A DNA stretch of 64,000 nucleotides from positions 3,906,001 through 3,970,000 of the forward strand of contig NZ_CP009754.1 of NCBI RefSeq assembly GCF_000772045.1, in the 5' to 3' direction. Under the pieces are notes generated by a model that saw only the letters and a program-made list of their open reading frames with translations, was not told the origin of the DNA and did no database searches. Of the stretch, positions 7,716-15,541 are shown piece by piece. Position 1 is the stretch's first letter. Every line of letters begins with the position of its first letter. The position numbers and the translations under genes are program-made. Source of the DNA: Streptomyces sp. CCM_MD2014. Lineage in GTDB: Bacteria; Actinomycetota; Actinomycetes; Streptomycetales; Streptomycetaceae.

Positions 7716-8686
7716 CGGGCGCCTCCGTCGGTGCCTTCGGGGCCTTGAGTTCCGTCGGAGCCGGGGTGCTCGTCCGCGCCGGTGGCCCCGTCGGCGAGTA
7801 CGCCGAGCAGGTCCTCGGCGAGTTCCGCCCTGAGCAGACCGTGGTCCAGGGCGCGGTCGGCGGTCGCGCGGGCCATCGCCACGTAACCGGCGACGGCCTG
7901 CGGGGCGTGTTCGCGCAGCTCCGTGATGTGCGCGGCGACCGTGCCCGCGTCCCCGCGCGCGACGGGGCCGGTGAGGGCCGCGTCGCCGGAGCGCAGGGCG
8001 TTGTCGAGGGAGGCGCCGAGAAGCGGGCCGAGCATCCGGTCGGGGGCCGTCACACCGGCCGTGCGCAGCAGCTCCATGGACTGGGCGACCAGGGTGATCA
8101 GGTGGTTGGAGCCCAGCGCGAGCGCCGCGTGATACAGCGGGCGCCGGTCCTCGGCGATCCACTCCGGCTCGCCGCCCATCTCGATGACCAGGGCCTCGGC
8201 CGCCAGCCGCAGCTCCTCGGGTGCGGTGACGCCGAAGGAGCAGCCGGCCAGACGCTGGACGTCCACCGGGGTGCCGGTGAAGGTCATCGCGGGGTGCAGG
8301 GCCAGCGGCAGGGCACCGGCCCGCAGCGCGGGGTCCAGGACCCGGGCGCCGTACCGCCCCGAGGTGTGCACGAGCAGCTGGCCCGGGCGCACCGCCCCGG
8401 TCTCCGCGAGCCCGGTCACCAGGCCGGGCAGGGCGTCGTCGGGGACCGTCAGCAGGACCAGCTCGGCGTGCTGGAGGACCTCGGCCGGCGTCATGAGCGG
8501 CACGTCGGGGAGGAGGGCGGCGGCTCGCCTGCGGGAGGCTTCGGAGACCCCCGAGACGGCTACCGGGCGGTGCCCGGCGAGCTGGAGGGACGCGGCCAGC
8601 GCGGGGCCCACCCGTCCGGCGCCGACAACGCCTACGGTGAGCCGCGCTGGGCGGTCCTTGGGGTCTGGCTGTGGGGTTGTGTTCAC
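7712..8686 (-). CDS. Rossmann-like and DUF2520 domain oxidoreductase
   Basis: 324 residues. The N-terminal NAD(P)-binding domain begins with TVGVVGAGRVGPALAASL (GxGxxG, about residues 16-33) and contains ELVLLTVPDDAL and LLVHTSGRYGARVL; the C-terminal half is the all-helical DUF2520 domain (GSNHLITLVAQSMELL..PLLGASLDNALRSGDAALTGP). The fold resembles 6-phosphogluconate and ketopantoate reductases. It is the first gene of the CoA/NAD operon and overlaps panC by four bases, so a role in pantoate supply is plausible but not shown. GTG start at 8686 follows GGAAGG at ten bases. The tail from residue 300 is Gly/Asp-rich. Confidence 0.85.
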   Translation of the reverse strand: MNTTPQPDPKDRPARLTVGVVGAGRVGPALAASLQLAGHRPVAVSGVSEASRRRAAALLPDVPLMTPAEVLQHAELVLLTVPDDALPGLVTGLAETGAVRPGQLLVHTSGRYGARVLDPALRAGALPLALHPAMTFTGTPVDVQRLAGCSFGVTAPEELRLAAEALVIEMGGEPEWIAEDRRPLYHAALALGSNHLITLVAQSMELLRTAGVTAPDRMLGPLLGASLDNALRSGDAALTGPVARGDAGTVAAHITELREHAPQAVAGYVAMARATADRALDHGLLRAELAEDLLGVLADGATGADEHPGSDGTQGPEGTDGGAR

Positions 8687-8887
8687 GCGACGGCGGCCTT
8701 CCCGTTCCAGTCCGCTCGGGGTACCGGACGATTTCTCGTCATGTTAACGCGATCGGTCCGGGCGACGTCCGGTTGTCCACAGGCTGTGGGTTTCCGCGCG
8801 ATGCGGGGACACACCCCCGCGCACGCGTGTCGGAACCTGTGGGGAAACGGGGTGCCCGGCGGGCGGTCCGCGCGACATGATCGCGGC

Positions 8888-10072
8888 ATGAGTGACACGG
8901 CAGAGCGAATCGAGCGGGCGGAACCGGACGAACCGGAGGAGCGGCGGAACGAACGCCGGCGGGAACGACGCGCGGCCGCCCTCCGCGGCGCGCGGCGCGT
9001 GCTCGCCCGCCCGGGCTTCATGACGTCCCTGCGGGAGCGCATCGCCCTGCTGGAGGGGGCCGGCGAGCTGTACGACCTCGACGAGCCCTCCGACATGTAC
9101 GGCAACGGCGTCGTGACGGCCCTGGAGGAGCGGACCGCCGCCCTGCTCGGCACGGAGGCCGCCGCCTTCTTCCCGACCGGGACCATGGCCCAGCAGGTGG
9201 CCCTGCGCTGCTGGGCGGGCCGCACCGGCAACCCGGTCGTCGCCCTGCACGGGCTCGGCCACCCCGAGCGGCACGAGCGCAGCGCCTTCAGCCGGGTCGG
9301 CGGGCTGCGCCCGGTACGGCTGACCGACGCGCCCCGGCAGCCGACCGCCGACGAGGTGCGCGGCTTCGAGGAGCCGTTCGGGGCGCTCATGCTGGAGCTG
9401 CCGCTCAGGGAGGCCGGCTATCTGCTGCCCACCTGGGAGGAGCTCACCGAGCTCGTCGAGGCCGCCCGGGAGCGCGACGCGGTGGTGCACTTCGACGGGG
9501 CCCGCCTGTGGGAGTGCACCACCCACTTCGACCGCCCCCTGGCGGACATCGCGGGCCTGGCGGACAGCGTGTACGTCTCGTTCTACAAGTCCCTCCAGGG
9601 CTACGGCGGCGCCGCCCTGGCCGGTCCGCGGACCCTGGTCGAGGAGGCGAAGGCCTGGCGGCACCGGTACGGCGGCCAGGTGTTCCAGCAGTTCCCCACG
9701 GCGCTGTCCGCCCTGGCGGGCCTGGAGCGCGAGCTGCCCCGGCTGCCCGCGTACGTGGCCCACGCGCGCGTGGTGGCCGCCGCGCTGCGCGAGGGCCTCG
9801 CGGCGGCCGGGCTGCCGTGGGCGCGGGTGCACCCCGAGGTGCCGCACACGCACGAGTTCCAGGTCTGGCTGCCGTACGACGCGGAGATCGCGGGCGAGGC
9901 CGCGCTGCGGCAGGCCGAGGAGAGCGGGACCATGCTGTTCTCCCACCCCTGGGACCCGGCCGGCCCCGGCATCGCCCTGACCGAGGTCTCGGTGGGCGAG
10001 CCGGGCCTGGAGTGGACGGCCGACGACGTACGGGCGGCGGTCGCCGACTTCACGGCCCGGCTGAAGGGCTGA
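8888..10072 (+). CDS. Threonine aldolase / beta-eliminating lyase family PLP enzyme
   Basis: 394-residue fold-type I PLP enzyme of the low-specificity threonine aldolase group, which split beta-hydroxy amino acids to glycine and an aldehyde. Seen: LYDLDEPSDMYGNGVVTALEERTAALLGTEAAAFFPTGTM (cofactor-phosphate region), HFDGARLWE (Asp contacting the pyridine nitrogen) and VYVSFYKSLQGYGGAALAG with the Schiff-base Lys. The first ~55 residues are a charged Glu/Arg extension not typical of the family. Start at ATG 8888 is preceded by CATGAT (8876-8881) at six bases. The 200 bases shared with the divergent DUF2520 gene (8687-8887) hold both promoters and no gene. Substrate is inferred, not evident. 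Confidence 0.82.
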   Translation: MSDTAERIERAEPDEPEERRNERRRERRAAALRGARRVLARPGFMTSLRERIALLEGAGELYDLDEPSDMYGNGVVTALEERTAALLGTEAAAFFPTGTMAQQVALRCWAGRTGNPVVALHGLGHPERHERSAFSRVGGLRPVRLTDAPRQPTADEVRGFEEPFGALMLELPLREAGYLLPTWEELTELVEAARERDAVVHFDGARLWECTTHFDRPLADIAGLADSVYVSFYKSLQGYGGAALAGPRTLVEEAKAWRHRYGGQVFQQFPTALSALAGLERELPRLPAYVAHARVVAAALREGLAAAGLPWARVHPEVPHTHEFQVWLPYDAEIAGEAALRQAEESGTMLFSHPWDPAGPGIALTEVSVGEPGLEWTADDVRAAVADFTARLKG

Positions 10073-10124
10073 CGGCCCGGCGGCGGCATCGGCCCGGCGG
10101 GCCGCCCCGGTCGTATGCCGGGTG

Positions 10125-10340
10125 TCAGCCCAGGGCGCGCGGCCACAGGGACCACCACCGGCGCAGGGCGCGCCGCAGACGGCCGTGCGCGGGGCGGCCG
10201 GCGAGCACGGCGCGGAACCGCCGGCGGTCGTGCCACTCGCGCACGGCCTGCCAGTCGTGTGCGCCGGGCGCGGGCGGCGCGGGCTCGCCGAGCTGCCGGG
10301 CACGGTGGATGTCGAGGAGGTACTGCTGCGTGATGCTCAT
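10125..10340 (-). CDS. Small basic conserved hypothetical protein (71 residues)
   Basis: Not recognised. The translation MSITQQYLLDIHRARQLGEP has an amphipathic N-terminus, a Pro/Ala linker, WQAVREWHDRRRFRAVL and an Arg/Trp-rich end (RLRRALRRWWSLWPRALG), with no membrane segment. The ATG has AGAAGG nine bases upstream. It is transcribed divergently from the DUF5937/ArsR regulator, with a perfect palindrome between the two, so it is a likely target of that regulator. Confidence 0.6.
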   Translation of the reverse strand: MSITQQYLLDIHRARQLGEPAPPAPGAHDWQAVREWHDRRRFRAVLAGRPAHGRLRRALRRWWSLWPRALG

Positions 10341-10450
10341 GGCGGACGCCTTCTCAAGGAGACACGAAGGTGGACGTGGGGGGTGGGGTACGGGCTCCGC
10401 GGCTGCCCCGGTGCCCCCAGGCTGCTCCGGCCGGCGCCCCGCGGTCGCGC

Positions 10451-10473
10451 CGATTGACGGCGGCGGTCAATCG
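10451..10473. promoter_or_regulatory. Operator-like palindrome between divergent genes
   Basis: Perfect inverted repeat CGATTGAC (10451-10458) / GTCAATCG (10466-10473) with a seven-base spacer, placed in the region shared by the 71-residue gene and the ArsR-type regulator. Position and symmetry suit autoregulation by the regulator at 10512. Confidence 0.55.
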
Positions 10474-10511
10474 GCGGCGGTGTTGTCGGTGGCGGCGTGC
10501 ACCATGGGGGC

Positions 10512-11618
10512 ATGAGCGTGCGCATCGACATCGCGGGGCTGCGGCCGGAGAGGATCGCCGTCGTGCCCTCCCCCCTGGCCGAGCTGGGCATGGCGCTGCA
10601 CGCGCTCTCCGAGCCGGGGCACCACCCGGGGCTGCAGGGCTGGGCGACGGGTGTGACCGCCCGGCTCGACTCGCACCTGGCCGACCGGATGTGCGAGGCC
10701 GACTTCCTGTGGCGGACGACCTTCTCGGACCTGTTCATGCCGTTCGCCGGAGTGCCGGGCCGCAGCACCCTGCCCGGCGCCGCCCTCGCCGACGACCTGG
10801 ACCTGCTCGACAAGCTGTCCGACGAGCAGTTCGTCGACGCGGCCCTGGAGTTCACCTGCGCGCTGCCCTACAGCACCGCCGGGGCCTCGGCGCTCGACGA
10901 CGCCGAGGTGCGCCGGCGCGCTCTGGACCTGGCCGCCGCGCGGGGACCGCAGCAGCTGCGCTTCAGCGAGCGGCTGCTGGCCGACCCCCCGCGGATCCGG
11001 GACTGGCTGCGGCAGTTCGCGCGCGACTGCGACGAGGCGTTCTTCGCCGAGACCTGGTCCCGGGTGCGCCACCAGCTCGCGGCGGACGCCCGGCACAAGA
11101 CGGACCTGCTGCGCCACAAGGGCCTCGCCGAGGCGCTGGCCGCGGTGTCCCCGGCGGTGACCCTGGACGAGGACGCCGCCCGGATCACCGTCGACAAGCT
11201 GGGCGACGGCCGCTCCGCGACCGCGGACGGCGGCCTGCTGCTCGTCCCGACCAGCCTGGGCTGGCCGCACCTGATGGTCCTGCACCGGCACGCCTGGCAG
11301 CCGGTGCTGCACTACCCGGTCGGCTCCCCCGAGCTCGCGTCACCGCCCTCGGTCGAGCAGCTCACGATGCGGATGTCGGCCCTGTCCCACCCCGTGCGGA
11401 TGCGGATCTGCCGGTATCTGGCCCGCAGCGCGTACACCACGGGCGAGCTGGCCCAGGTGCACGGCATGACGGCCCCCGAGATATCCCGGCACCTGGGCGT
11501 GCTGAAGAAGGCCGGACTGATCACCACCCGCCGGCGCGGCAGGTACGTCCTGCACCAGCTGGACGTCGCCGTCGTGGCCCGGCTGGGCAGCGACTTCCTG
11601 GAGGGGACCCTGCGCTGA
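10512..11618 (+). CDS. DUF5937 / ArsR-type winged-helix transcriptional regulator
   Basis: 368 residues. The N-terminal ~250 residues are the DUF5937 domain that precedes ArsR-like DNA-binding domains in actinobacteria; the C-terminus is a complete winged helix (QLTMRMSALSHPVRMRICRY, GELAQVHGMTAPEISRHLGV, LKKAGLITTRRRGRYVLHQL). No metal-binding Cys cluster of the SmtB/ArsR kind is seen in the helix-turn-helix, so the ligand is unknown. Start ATG 10512 was preferred to GTG 10497 because CACCAT stands six bases upstream; neither has a convincing ribosome site. The palindrome 40-60 bases upstream suggests control of itself and the divergent small gene. Confidence 0.82.
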   Translation: MSVRIDIAGLRPERIAVVPSPLAELGMALHALSEPGHHPGLQGWATGVTARLDSHLADRMCEADFLWRTTFSDLFMPFAGVPGRSTLPGAALADDLDLLDKLSDEQFVDAALEFTCALPYSTAGASALDDAEVRRRALDLAAARGPQQLRFSERLLADPPRIRDWLRQFARDCDEAFFAETWSRVRHQLAADARHKTDLLRHKGLAEALAAVSPAVTLDEDAARITVDKLGDGRSATADGGLLLVPTSLGWPHLMVLHRHAWQPVLHYPVGSPELASPPSVEQLTMRMSALSHPVRMRICRYLARSAYTTGELAQVHGMTAPEISRHLGVLKKAGLITTRRRGRYVLHQLDVAVVARLGSDFLEGTLR

Positions 11619-11672
11619 GCCCGCGGCGGGTCGCGCCGTCCCGGCCGTCGCGAGGCAGACCGGTCCGGCCGG

Positions 11673-12305
11673 TCAGTCGACCCGGACGTGCCGGAGCCCG
11701 ACCCGCGCCTGCCGCAACCGGGTGCGGAGCGCGCCCTCGCGGTTGGGCTTCAGGGTGAGCCCCGCGAGGACGGCTATGCGGTCGGCGGTCTTGGGGACGG
11801 TCGTGCGGTCGGTCCACAGGTGCTCGGCGAACTCCGGCTCGGCCAGCCGCTCCAGACAGTGGTCGAGCTGCCGTACGGCCCAGCTGTCCCCGCGCGGTCC
11901 GGCGCCCTTCCCGGACACGTACCGCAGGGCGTGGCCGAGGCCGCGCTCGCGCAGCCGCCGCAGGACGGTCTCGCGTTCGGCGAGGAGCGTGAAGTGGTGG
12001 ACGTCGTGGCCCAGTTCGCGCAGCCGTCCGACGGTCTCGGCGAAGTACCCGGAATCGGTGACCGTCATGGGCGCGATCACCACGCCGTCGTGCTTGGTGA
12101 GGGCCAGGTCCAGCACCTCCACGACGCCCTGCCGCCAGGCCGCCAACTCCTGGAAGTCGCCCCGCAGCTCGGGCGGCAGCATGCGGCGCAGGCCGAAGCC
12201 GACGTGCTCCGGGTCGCAGACGACGCTGCCGGACAGCCGGCGCCGTATCTCGTACGCGGTCTGTGTTTTTCCGCCCCCGAAGGGCCCGTTGATCCACAGG
12301 AGCAT
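11673..12305 (-). CDS. TmrB-like P-loop ATP-binding protein
   Basis: 210 residues beginning MLLWINGPFGGGKTQTAYEI, a Walker A loop (GPFGGGKT) at the extreme N-terminus followed by the AAA/kinase-like region seen in TmrB tunicamycin-resistance proteins (VVIAPMTVTDSGYFAE, HFTLLAERETVLRRLRERGL, LWTDRTTVPKTADRIAVLAG). TmrB binds tunicamycin and protects Bacillus; here the ligand is unknown, and the protein may equally be a small nucleotide-metabolising kinase. Start ATG 12305 has TAGGGT exactly six bases upstream (leaderless). It stands between two regulatory genes and shows no operon partner. Confidence 0.75.
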   Translation of the reverse strand: MLLWINGPFGGGKTQTAYEIRRRLSGSVVCDPEHVGFGLRRMLPPELRGDFQELAAWRQGVVEVLDLALTKHDGVVIAPMTVTDSGYFAETVGRLRELGHDVHHFTLLAERETVLRRLRERGLGHALRYVSGKGAGPRGDSWAVRQLDHCLERLAEPEFAEHLWTDRTTVPKTADRIAVLAGLTLKPNREGALRTRLRQARVGLRHVRVD

Positions 12306-12344
12306 GCGCAGACCCTACCGACGCGAGGCTGTCCGCACAGGCCG

Positions 12345-13019
12345 TCAGCCGTGTCCGCCGCCGGCCCGCACCAGCCCGGTCTCGTAGGCCAGGACCACCA
12401 CCTGCACGCGGTCGCGCAGGCCGAGCTTGGTCAGGATGCGGCCCACGTGCGTCTTCACGGTCGCCTCCGACAGCACGAGCCGCGCCGCGATCTCGCCGTT
12501 GGACATGCCCTGCGCCACCAGCACCATCACCTCGCGCTCCCGCTCGGTGAGCCGCTGCAGTTCCTTCTGCCGGGGCTCCTGTCCGGTGGCCGGCAGCATC
12601 GGAGCGAACCGGTCCAGGAGCCGCCGGGTGGTGGAGGGGGCGACCACCGCGTCGCCGCTGTGCACGGAGCGGATCGCGGCGAGCAGCTCGCCGGGCGGCA
12701 CGTCCTTGAGCATGAAGCCGGAGGCGCCCGCCTTCAGCGCCGAGAACGCGTACTCGTCGAGGTCGAAGGTGGTCAGGATCAGCACCTTCGGCGCGCTCGG
12801 GTCCACGCAGATCCGGCTGGTGGTCTCCACTCCGTCGAGCTTGGGCATGCGGACGTCCATCAGGACGACGTCCACGGCGGTCGAGCGGAGCACCTGGAGA
12901 GCCTCGACGCCGTCGCCCGCCTCCGCGACGACCTCCATGTCCGGCTGGGCCGCCAGGACCATCCGGAACCCGGTGCGCAGCAGCACCTGGTCGTCGACGA
13001 GCATCACGCGGATCGCCAT
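12345..13019 (-). CDS. NarL/LuxR-type response regulator
   Basis: 224-residue two-component regulator. Receiver domain with acidic pair Asp9/Asp10, phospho-acceptor Asp55 (VVLMDVRMPKLDG), Thr (ILTTFDLDEY) and Lys (GFMLKDVPPGEL); C-terminal LuxR helix-turn-helix LTEREREVMVLVAQGMSNGEI..VKTHVGRILTKLGLRDRVQ. It follows its sensor kinase on the same strand with 109 bases between, most of it a short tandem repeat. The ATG at 13019 follows GGAAGAAGAGG. Signal and regulon are not evident. Confidence 0.93.
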   Translation of the reverse strand: MAIRVMLVDDQVLLRTGFRMVLAAQPDMEVVAEAGDGVEALQVLRSTAVDVVLMDVRMPKLDGVETTSRICVDPSAPKVLILTTFDLDEYAFSALKAGASGFMLKDVPPGELLAAIRSVHSGDAVVAPSTTRRLLDRFAPMLPATGQEPRQKELQRLTEREREVMVLVAQGMSNGEIAARLVLSEATVKTHVGRILTKLGLRDRVQVVVLAYETGLVRAGGGHG

Positions 13020-13038
13020 CGGGCCTCTTCTTCCTTCG

Positions 13039-13099
13039 CCTTACCGGTGTCGTGCCTTACCGGTGTCGTGCCTTACCGGTGTCGTGCCTTACAGGTGTC
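13039..13099 (-). repeat. 16-base tandem repeat between kinase and response regulator
   Basis: Three perfect copies plus a partial fourth of CCTTACCGGTGTCGTG (plus-strand reading; 13039-13054, 13055-13070, 13071-13086, partial 13087-13099 with one change). On the transcribed strand each copy contains CACCGGTAAGG. It lies 20 bases upstream of the response-regulator start codon. Confidence 0.9.
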
Positions 13100-13128
13100 A
13101 ACGCCGTACACGCGTACGGGCGCGGTGG

Positions 13129-14334
13129 TCAGTGCGCGGGCTTCAGCGGCAGCAGCGCGCTGATGCGGAATCCTCCGCCGGGGCGCGGGCCGGCGTCCAG
13201 GGTTCCGCCGACCATGCCGATCCGCTCCCGCATGCCGATCAGGCCGTGGCCCTGCCCGTCGAAACCGCCCTCCTCGTACAGCTCGTGCGGGGCGCCCTTG
13301 CCGTCGTCCTCGATCAGCAGACCGAGACCGTCGTCGAAGTAGACCAGGCGGACGCTCGCGCCCGCGTTCTCCCCGCCGTGCTTGCGGGTGTTGGTCAGCG
13401 CCTCCTGCACGATGCGGTACGCGGTCAGCTCCACGCCGCTGGGCAGCTGCCTGGGGGTGCCCTCGACCTTGAAGTCGACGGGCAGCCCCGAGCTGCGGCA
13501 CTGCTCGACGAGGTCCTCGATCTGCTGGACGTCGGGCTGCGGGACGTACTCCCCGGCCTCCTTGTGCTCACCGGTGCGCAGCACGCCGAGCAGGCGGCGC
13601 ATCTCCGCGAGCGCCTGCCGGCCGGTGGAGGAGATGGTCTCCAGGGCCTTCTTCGCCTGGTCGGGGGCGGCGTCCAGGACGTAGGCGGCGCCGTCGGCCT
13701 GCACCACCATCACGGAGACGTTGTGGGCGACGACGTCGTGCAGCTCGCGCGCGATCCGGGCGCGTTCGGCGGCGACCGCGACCTTGGCCTGCGCCTCGCG
13801 CTCCTTCTCCAGCCGGGTCGCCCGCTCCTCCAGCTGCGCGAAGTAGGCGCGCCGGGTGCGGACGGAGTCGCCCAGCACCCAGGCGAGGGCGAAGGGGACC
13901 GCCTGGAAGACCGTCACGGCGATGGTGGTCCCCATGCCCAGTTCGCTGTCGGACCAGCGCAGCTGGGCGAGGGGCGCCGCGCACAGGCCGGTGGCCAGAG
14001 CGGTCCGGGAGGCCCAGCGGGCGCCGGTCGCCGCCACGGTGTAGATGATCACCAGGAAGGCGAAGTCGGCGGGCATCGTCGAGACGTCGAGTGCGAGCTG
14101 CCCCACGCCCAGGGCGACGGCCAGCAGCAGCATCCACTCCGGCTTCCGCTGGCGCAGCGCGATCACGACGCTGAGCAGCACCACGAAGGGGACGATCAGC
14201 GCCGGACTGTCCGTCCCGTCCGCCCGCGTCCCCGGGTTCGCCGCAGAGACCAGGGAGATTCCGAGCACGACGAGGGCCCAGAAGGAGTCGACACCTGTCG
14301 GGTGTCTGCGGAGGAAGTCGTAGAGGCGCTGCAC
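13129..14334 (-). CDS. Two-component sensor histidine kinase (HisKA_3 type)
   Basis: 401-residue NarX/DesK-class kinase. N-terminal region with about five hydrophobic segments (residues 15-170), a coiled-coil linker (ERATRLEKEREAQAKVAVAAE), the HisKA_3 box ARIARELHDVVAHNVSVMVV with the phosphorylated His, and a degenerate-end HATPase (NTRKHGGENAGASVRLVYFD, IEDDGKGA, GHGLIGMRERIGMVGG). Its partner regulator follows directly. GTG start at 14334 has TACGCT seven bases upstream and no ribosome site, so the message is probably leaderless. The stimulus is unknown; the membrane part has no obvious sensor domain. Confidence 0.92.
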   Translation of the reverse strand: MQRLYDFLRRHPTGVDSFWALVVLGISLVSAANPGTRADGTDSPALIVPFVVLLSVVIALRQRKPEWMLLLAVALGVGQLALDVSTMPADFAFLVIIYTVAATGARWASRTALATGLCAAPLAQLRWSDSELGMGTTIAVTVFQAVPFALAWVLGDSVRTRRAYFAQLEERATRLEKEREAQAKVAVAAERARIARELHDVVAHNVSVMVVQADGAAYVLDAAPDQAKKALETISSTGRQALAEMRRLLGVLRTGEHKEAGEYVPQPDVQQIEDLVEQCRSSGLPVDFKVEGTPRQLPSGVELTAYRIVQEALTNTRKHGGENAGASVRLVYFDDGLGLLIEDDGKGAPHELYEEGGFDGQGHGLIGMRERIGMVGGTLDAGPRPGGGFRISALLPLKPAH

Positions 14335-14452
14335 GTAACCCAGCGTAGGGAAGCGGAATAGGTGCAGGGGTCAACCGGAGGGTCGATCCGCATACCCCGC
14401 GCATACTCCGCAAGGTGGAGGCTCCGCTCTGGTGTGCCCCTAGCCTGGGTCT

Positions 14453-15541
14453 GTGACACCAGGAACCACAGGGCTCAGTGGGGCTGAGGAGACGCAGGAG
14501 GAGTGGCGGGGCTGGCGGCAGGCCATGCGGGACGCCCTGTACGGACCGGAGGGCTTCTACCGGACGAGGCCCGAGGGACCGGCCGGGCACTTCCGGACGT
14601 CCGTGCACGCCTCACCGCTGTTCGCGGGCGCCGTGGCCCGGCTGCTGTGCCGGGTCGACGCGGCCCTGGGGCACCCCGACCCGCTGGACTTCGTGGACAT
14701 GGCGGCCGGGCGGGGCGAGCTGGTCACCGGGGTCCTCGCGGCCCTTCCCGCCGAGACGGCCGCCCGCACGCGCGCGTACGCCGTCGAGGTCGCCGCCCGC
14801 CCCGAAGGCCTCGACCGGCGGGTCCGGTGGCTCGCGGAGCCGCCGGCCGGCGTCACCGGGCTGCTGTTCGCCAACGAGTGGCTGGACAACGTGCCGGTGG
14901 AGGTGGCCGAGGTGGACGCCGCGGGCGTGGCACGGCGGGTGCTCGTCCGCGCCGACGGGGCCGAACGGCTCGGGGAGCCGGTGGCGGGGGCGGAGGCCGC
15001 GTGGCTCGCCCGGTGGTGGCCGCCGGCCGGCGGGGAGGGGCGGCGGGCGGAGATCGGGCTCCCCCGGGACGAGGCCTGGGCGTCCGCCGTGGCGACGCTG
15101 GACGCCGGGCTCGCGGTGGCCGCCGACTACGCGCACACCGCGGCCGCCCGCCCGCCCTTCGGGACGCTCACGGGCTTCCGGGAGGGGCGGGAGACGGAGC
15201 CGGTGCCGGACGGGTCGTGCGACATCACCGCCCACGTGGCGCTGGACGCGTGCGCCGCAGCCCACGCCGCGAGGTGCGCTCCGGAGCACGCGCCCCCGGA
15301 TGCGCTCCTGCGCCCCCAGCGCGAGGCTCTCCACGCTCTCGGCGTCACCGGCGCGCGCCCCCCGCTCGCGCTGGCCTCCACCGACCCGGCGGCGTACGTA
15401 CGCGCCCTCGCGAGCGCCTCCCAGGCCGCCGAGCTGACCGCGCCGGGCGGGCTGGGCGACTTCCTGTGGCTGCTCCAGCCGGTGGGCGCGGTGGACGCCG
15501 CCGCGCTACTTGTCGATGTCGCCGACCACGAAGAACAGTGA
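14453..15541 (+). CDS. MidA / NDUFAF7-family SAM-dependent methyltransferase
   Basis: 362 residues with the SAM-binding motif FVDMAAGRGELVTGVLAAL (about residues 82-100), an acidic end of strand 2 and the family-typical FANEWLDNVPVEVAEV. The mitochondrial relative NDUFAF7 (MidA) dimethylates an arginine of the complex I 49-kDa subunit. Here the gene is convergent with, and overlaps by 36 bases, a paralogue of exactly that subunit (nuoD), which makes the substrate guess unusually concrete. The GTG start at 14453 has TAGCCT (14441-14446) six bases upstream and no ribosome site. The last ~12 codons are read in both directions. Confidence 0.8.
   Translation: MTPGTTGLSGAEETQEEWRGWRQAMRDALYGPEGFYRTRPEGPAGHFRTSVHASPLFAGAVARLLCRVDAALGHPDPLDFVDMAAGRGELVTGVLAALPAETAARTRAYAVEVAARPEGLDRRVRWLAEPPAGVTGLLFANEWLDNVPVEVAEVDAAGVARRVLVRADGAERLGEPVAGAEAAWLARWWPPAGGEGRRAEIGLPRDEAWASAVATLDAGLAVAADYAHTAAARPPFGTLTGFREGRETEPVPDGSCDITAHVALDACAAAHAARCAPEHAPPDALLRPQREALHALGVTGARPPLALASTDPAAYVRALASASQAAELTAPGGLGDFLWLLQPVGAVDAAALLVDVADHEEQ

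Noticed and set aside
13039..13099. Possible CRISPR array
   Set aside because: Head-to-tail 16-base units without spacers and no cas genes; a plain tandem repeat.
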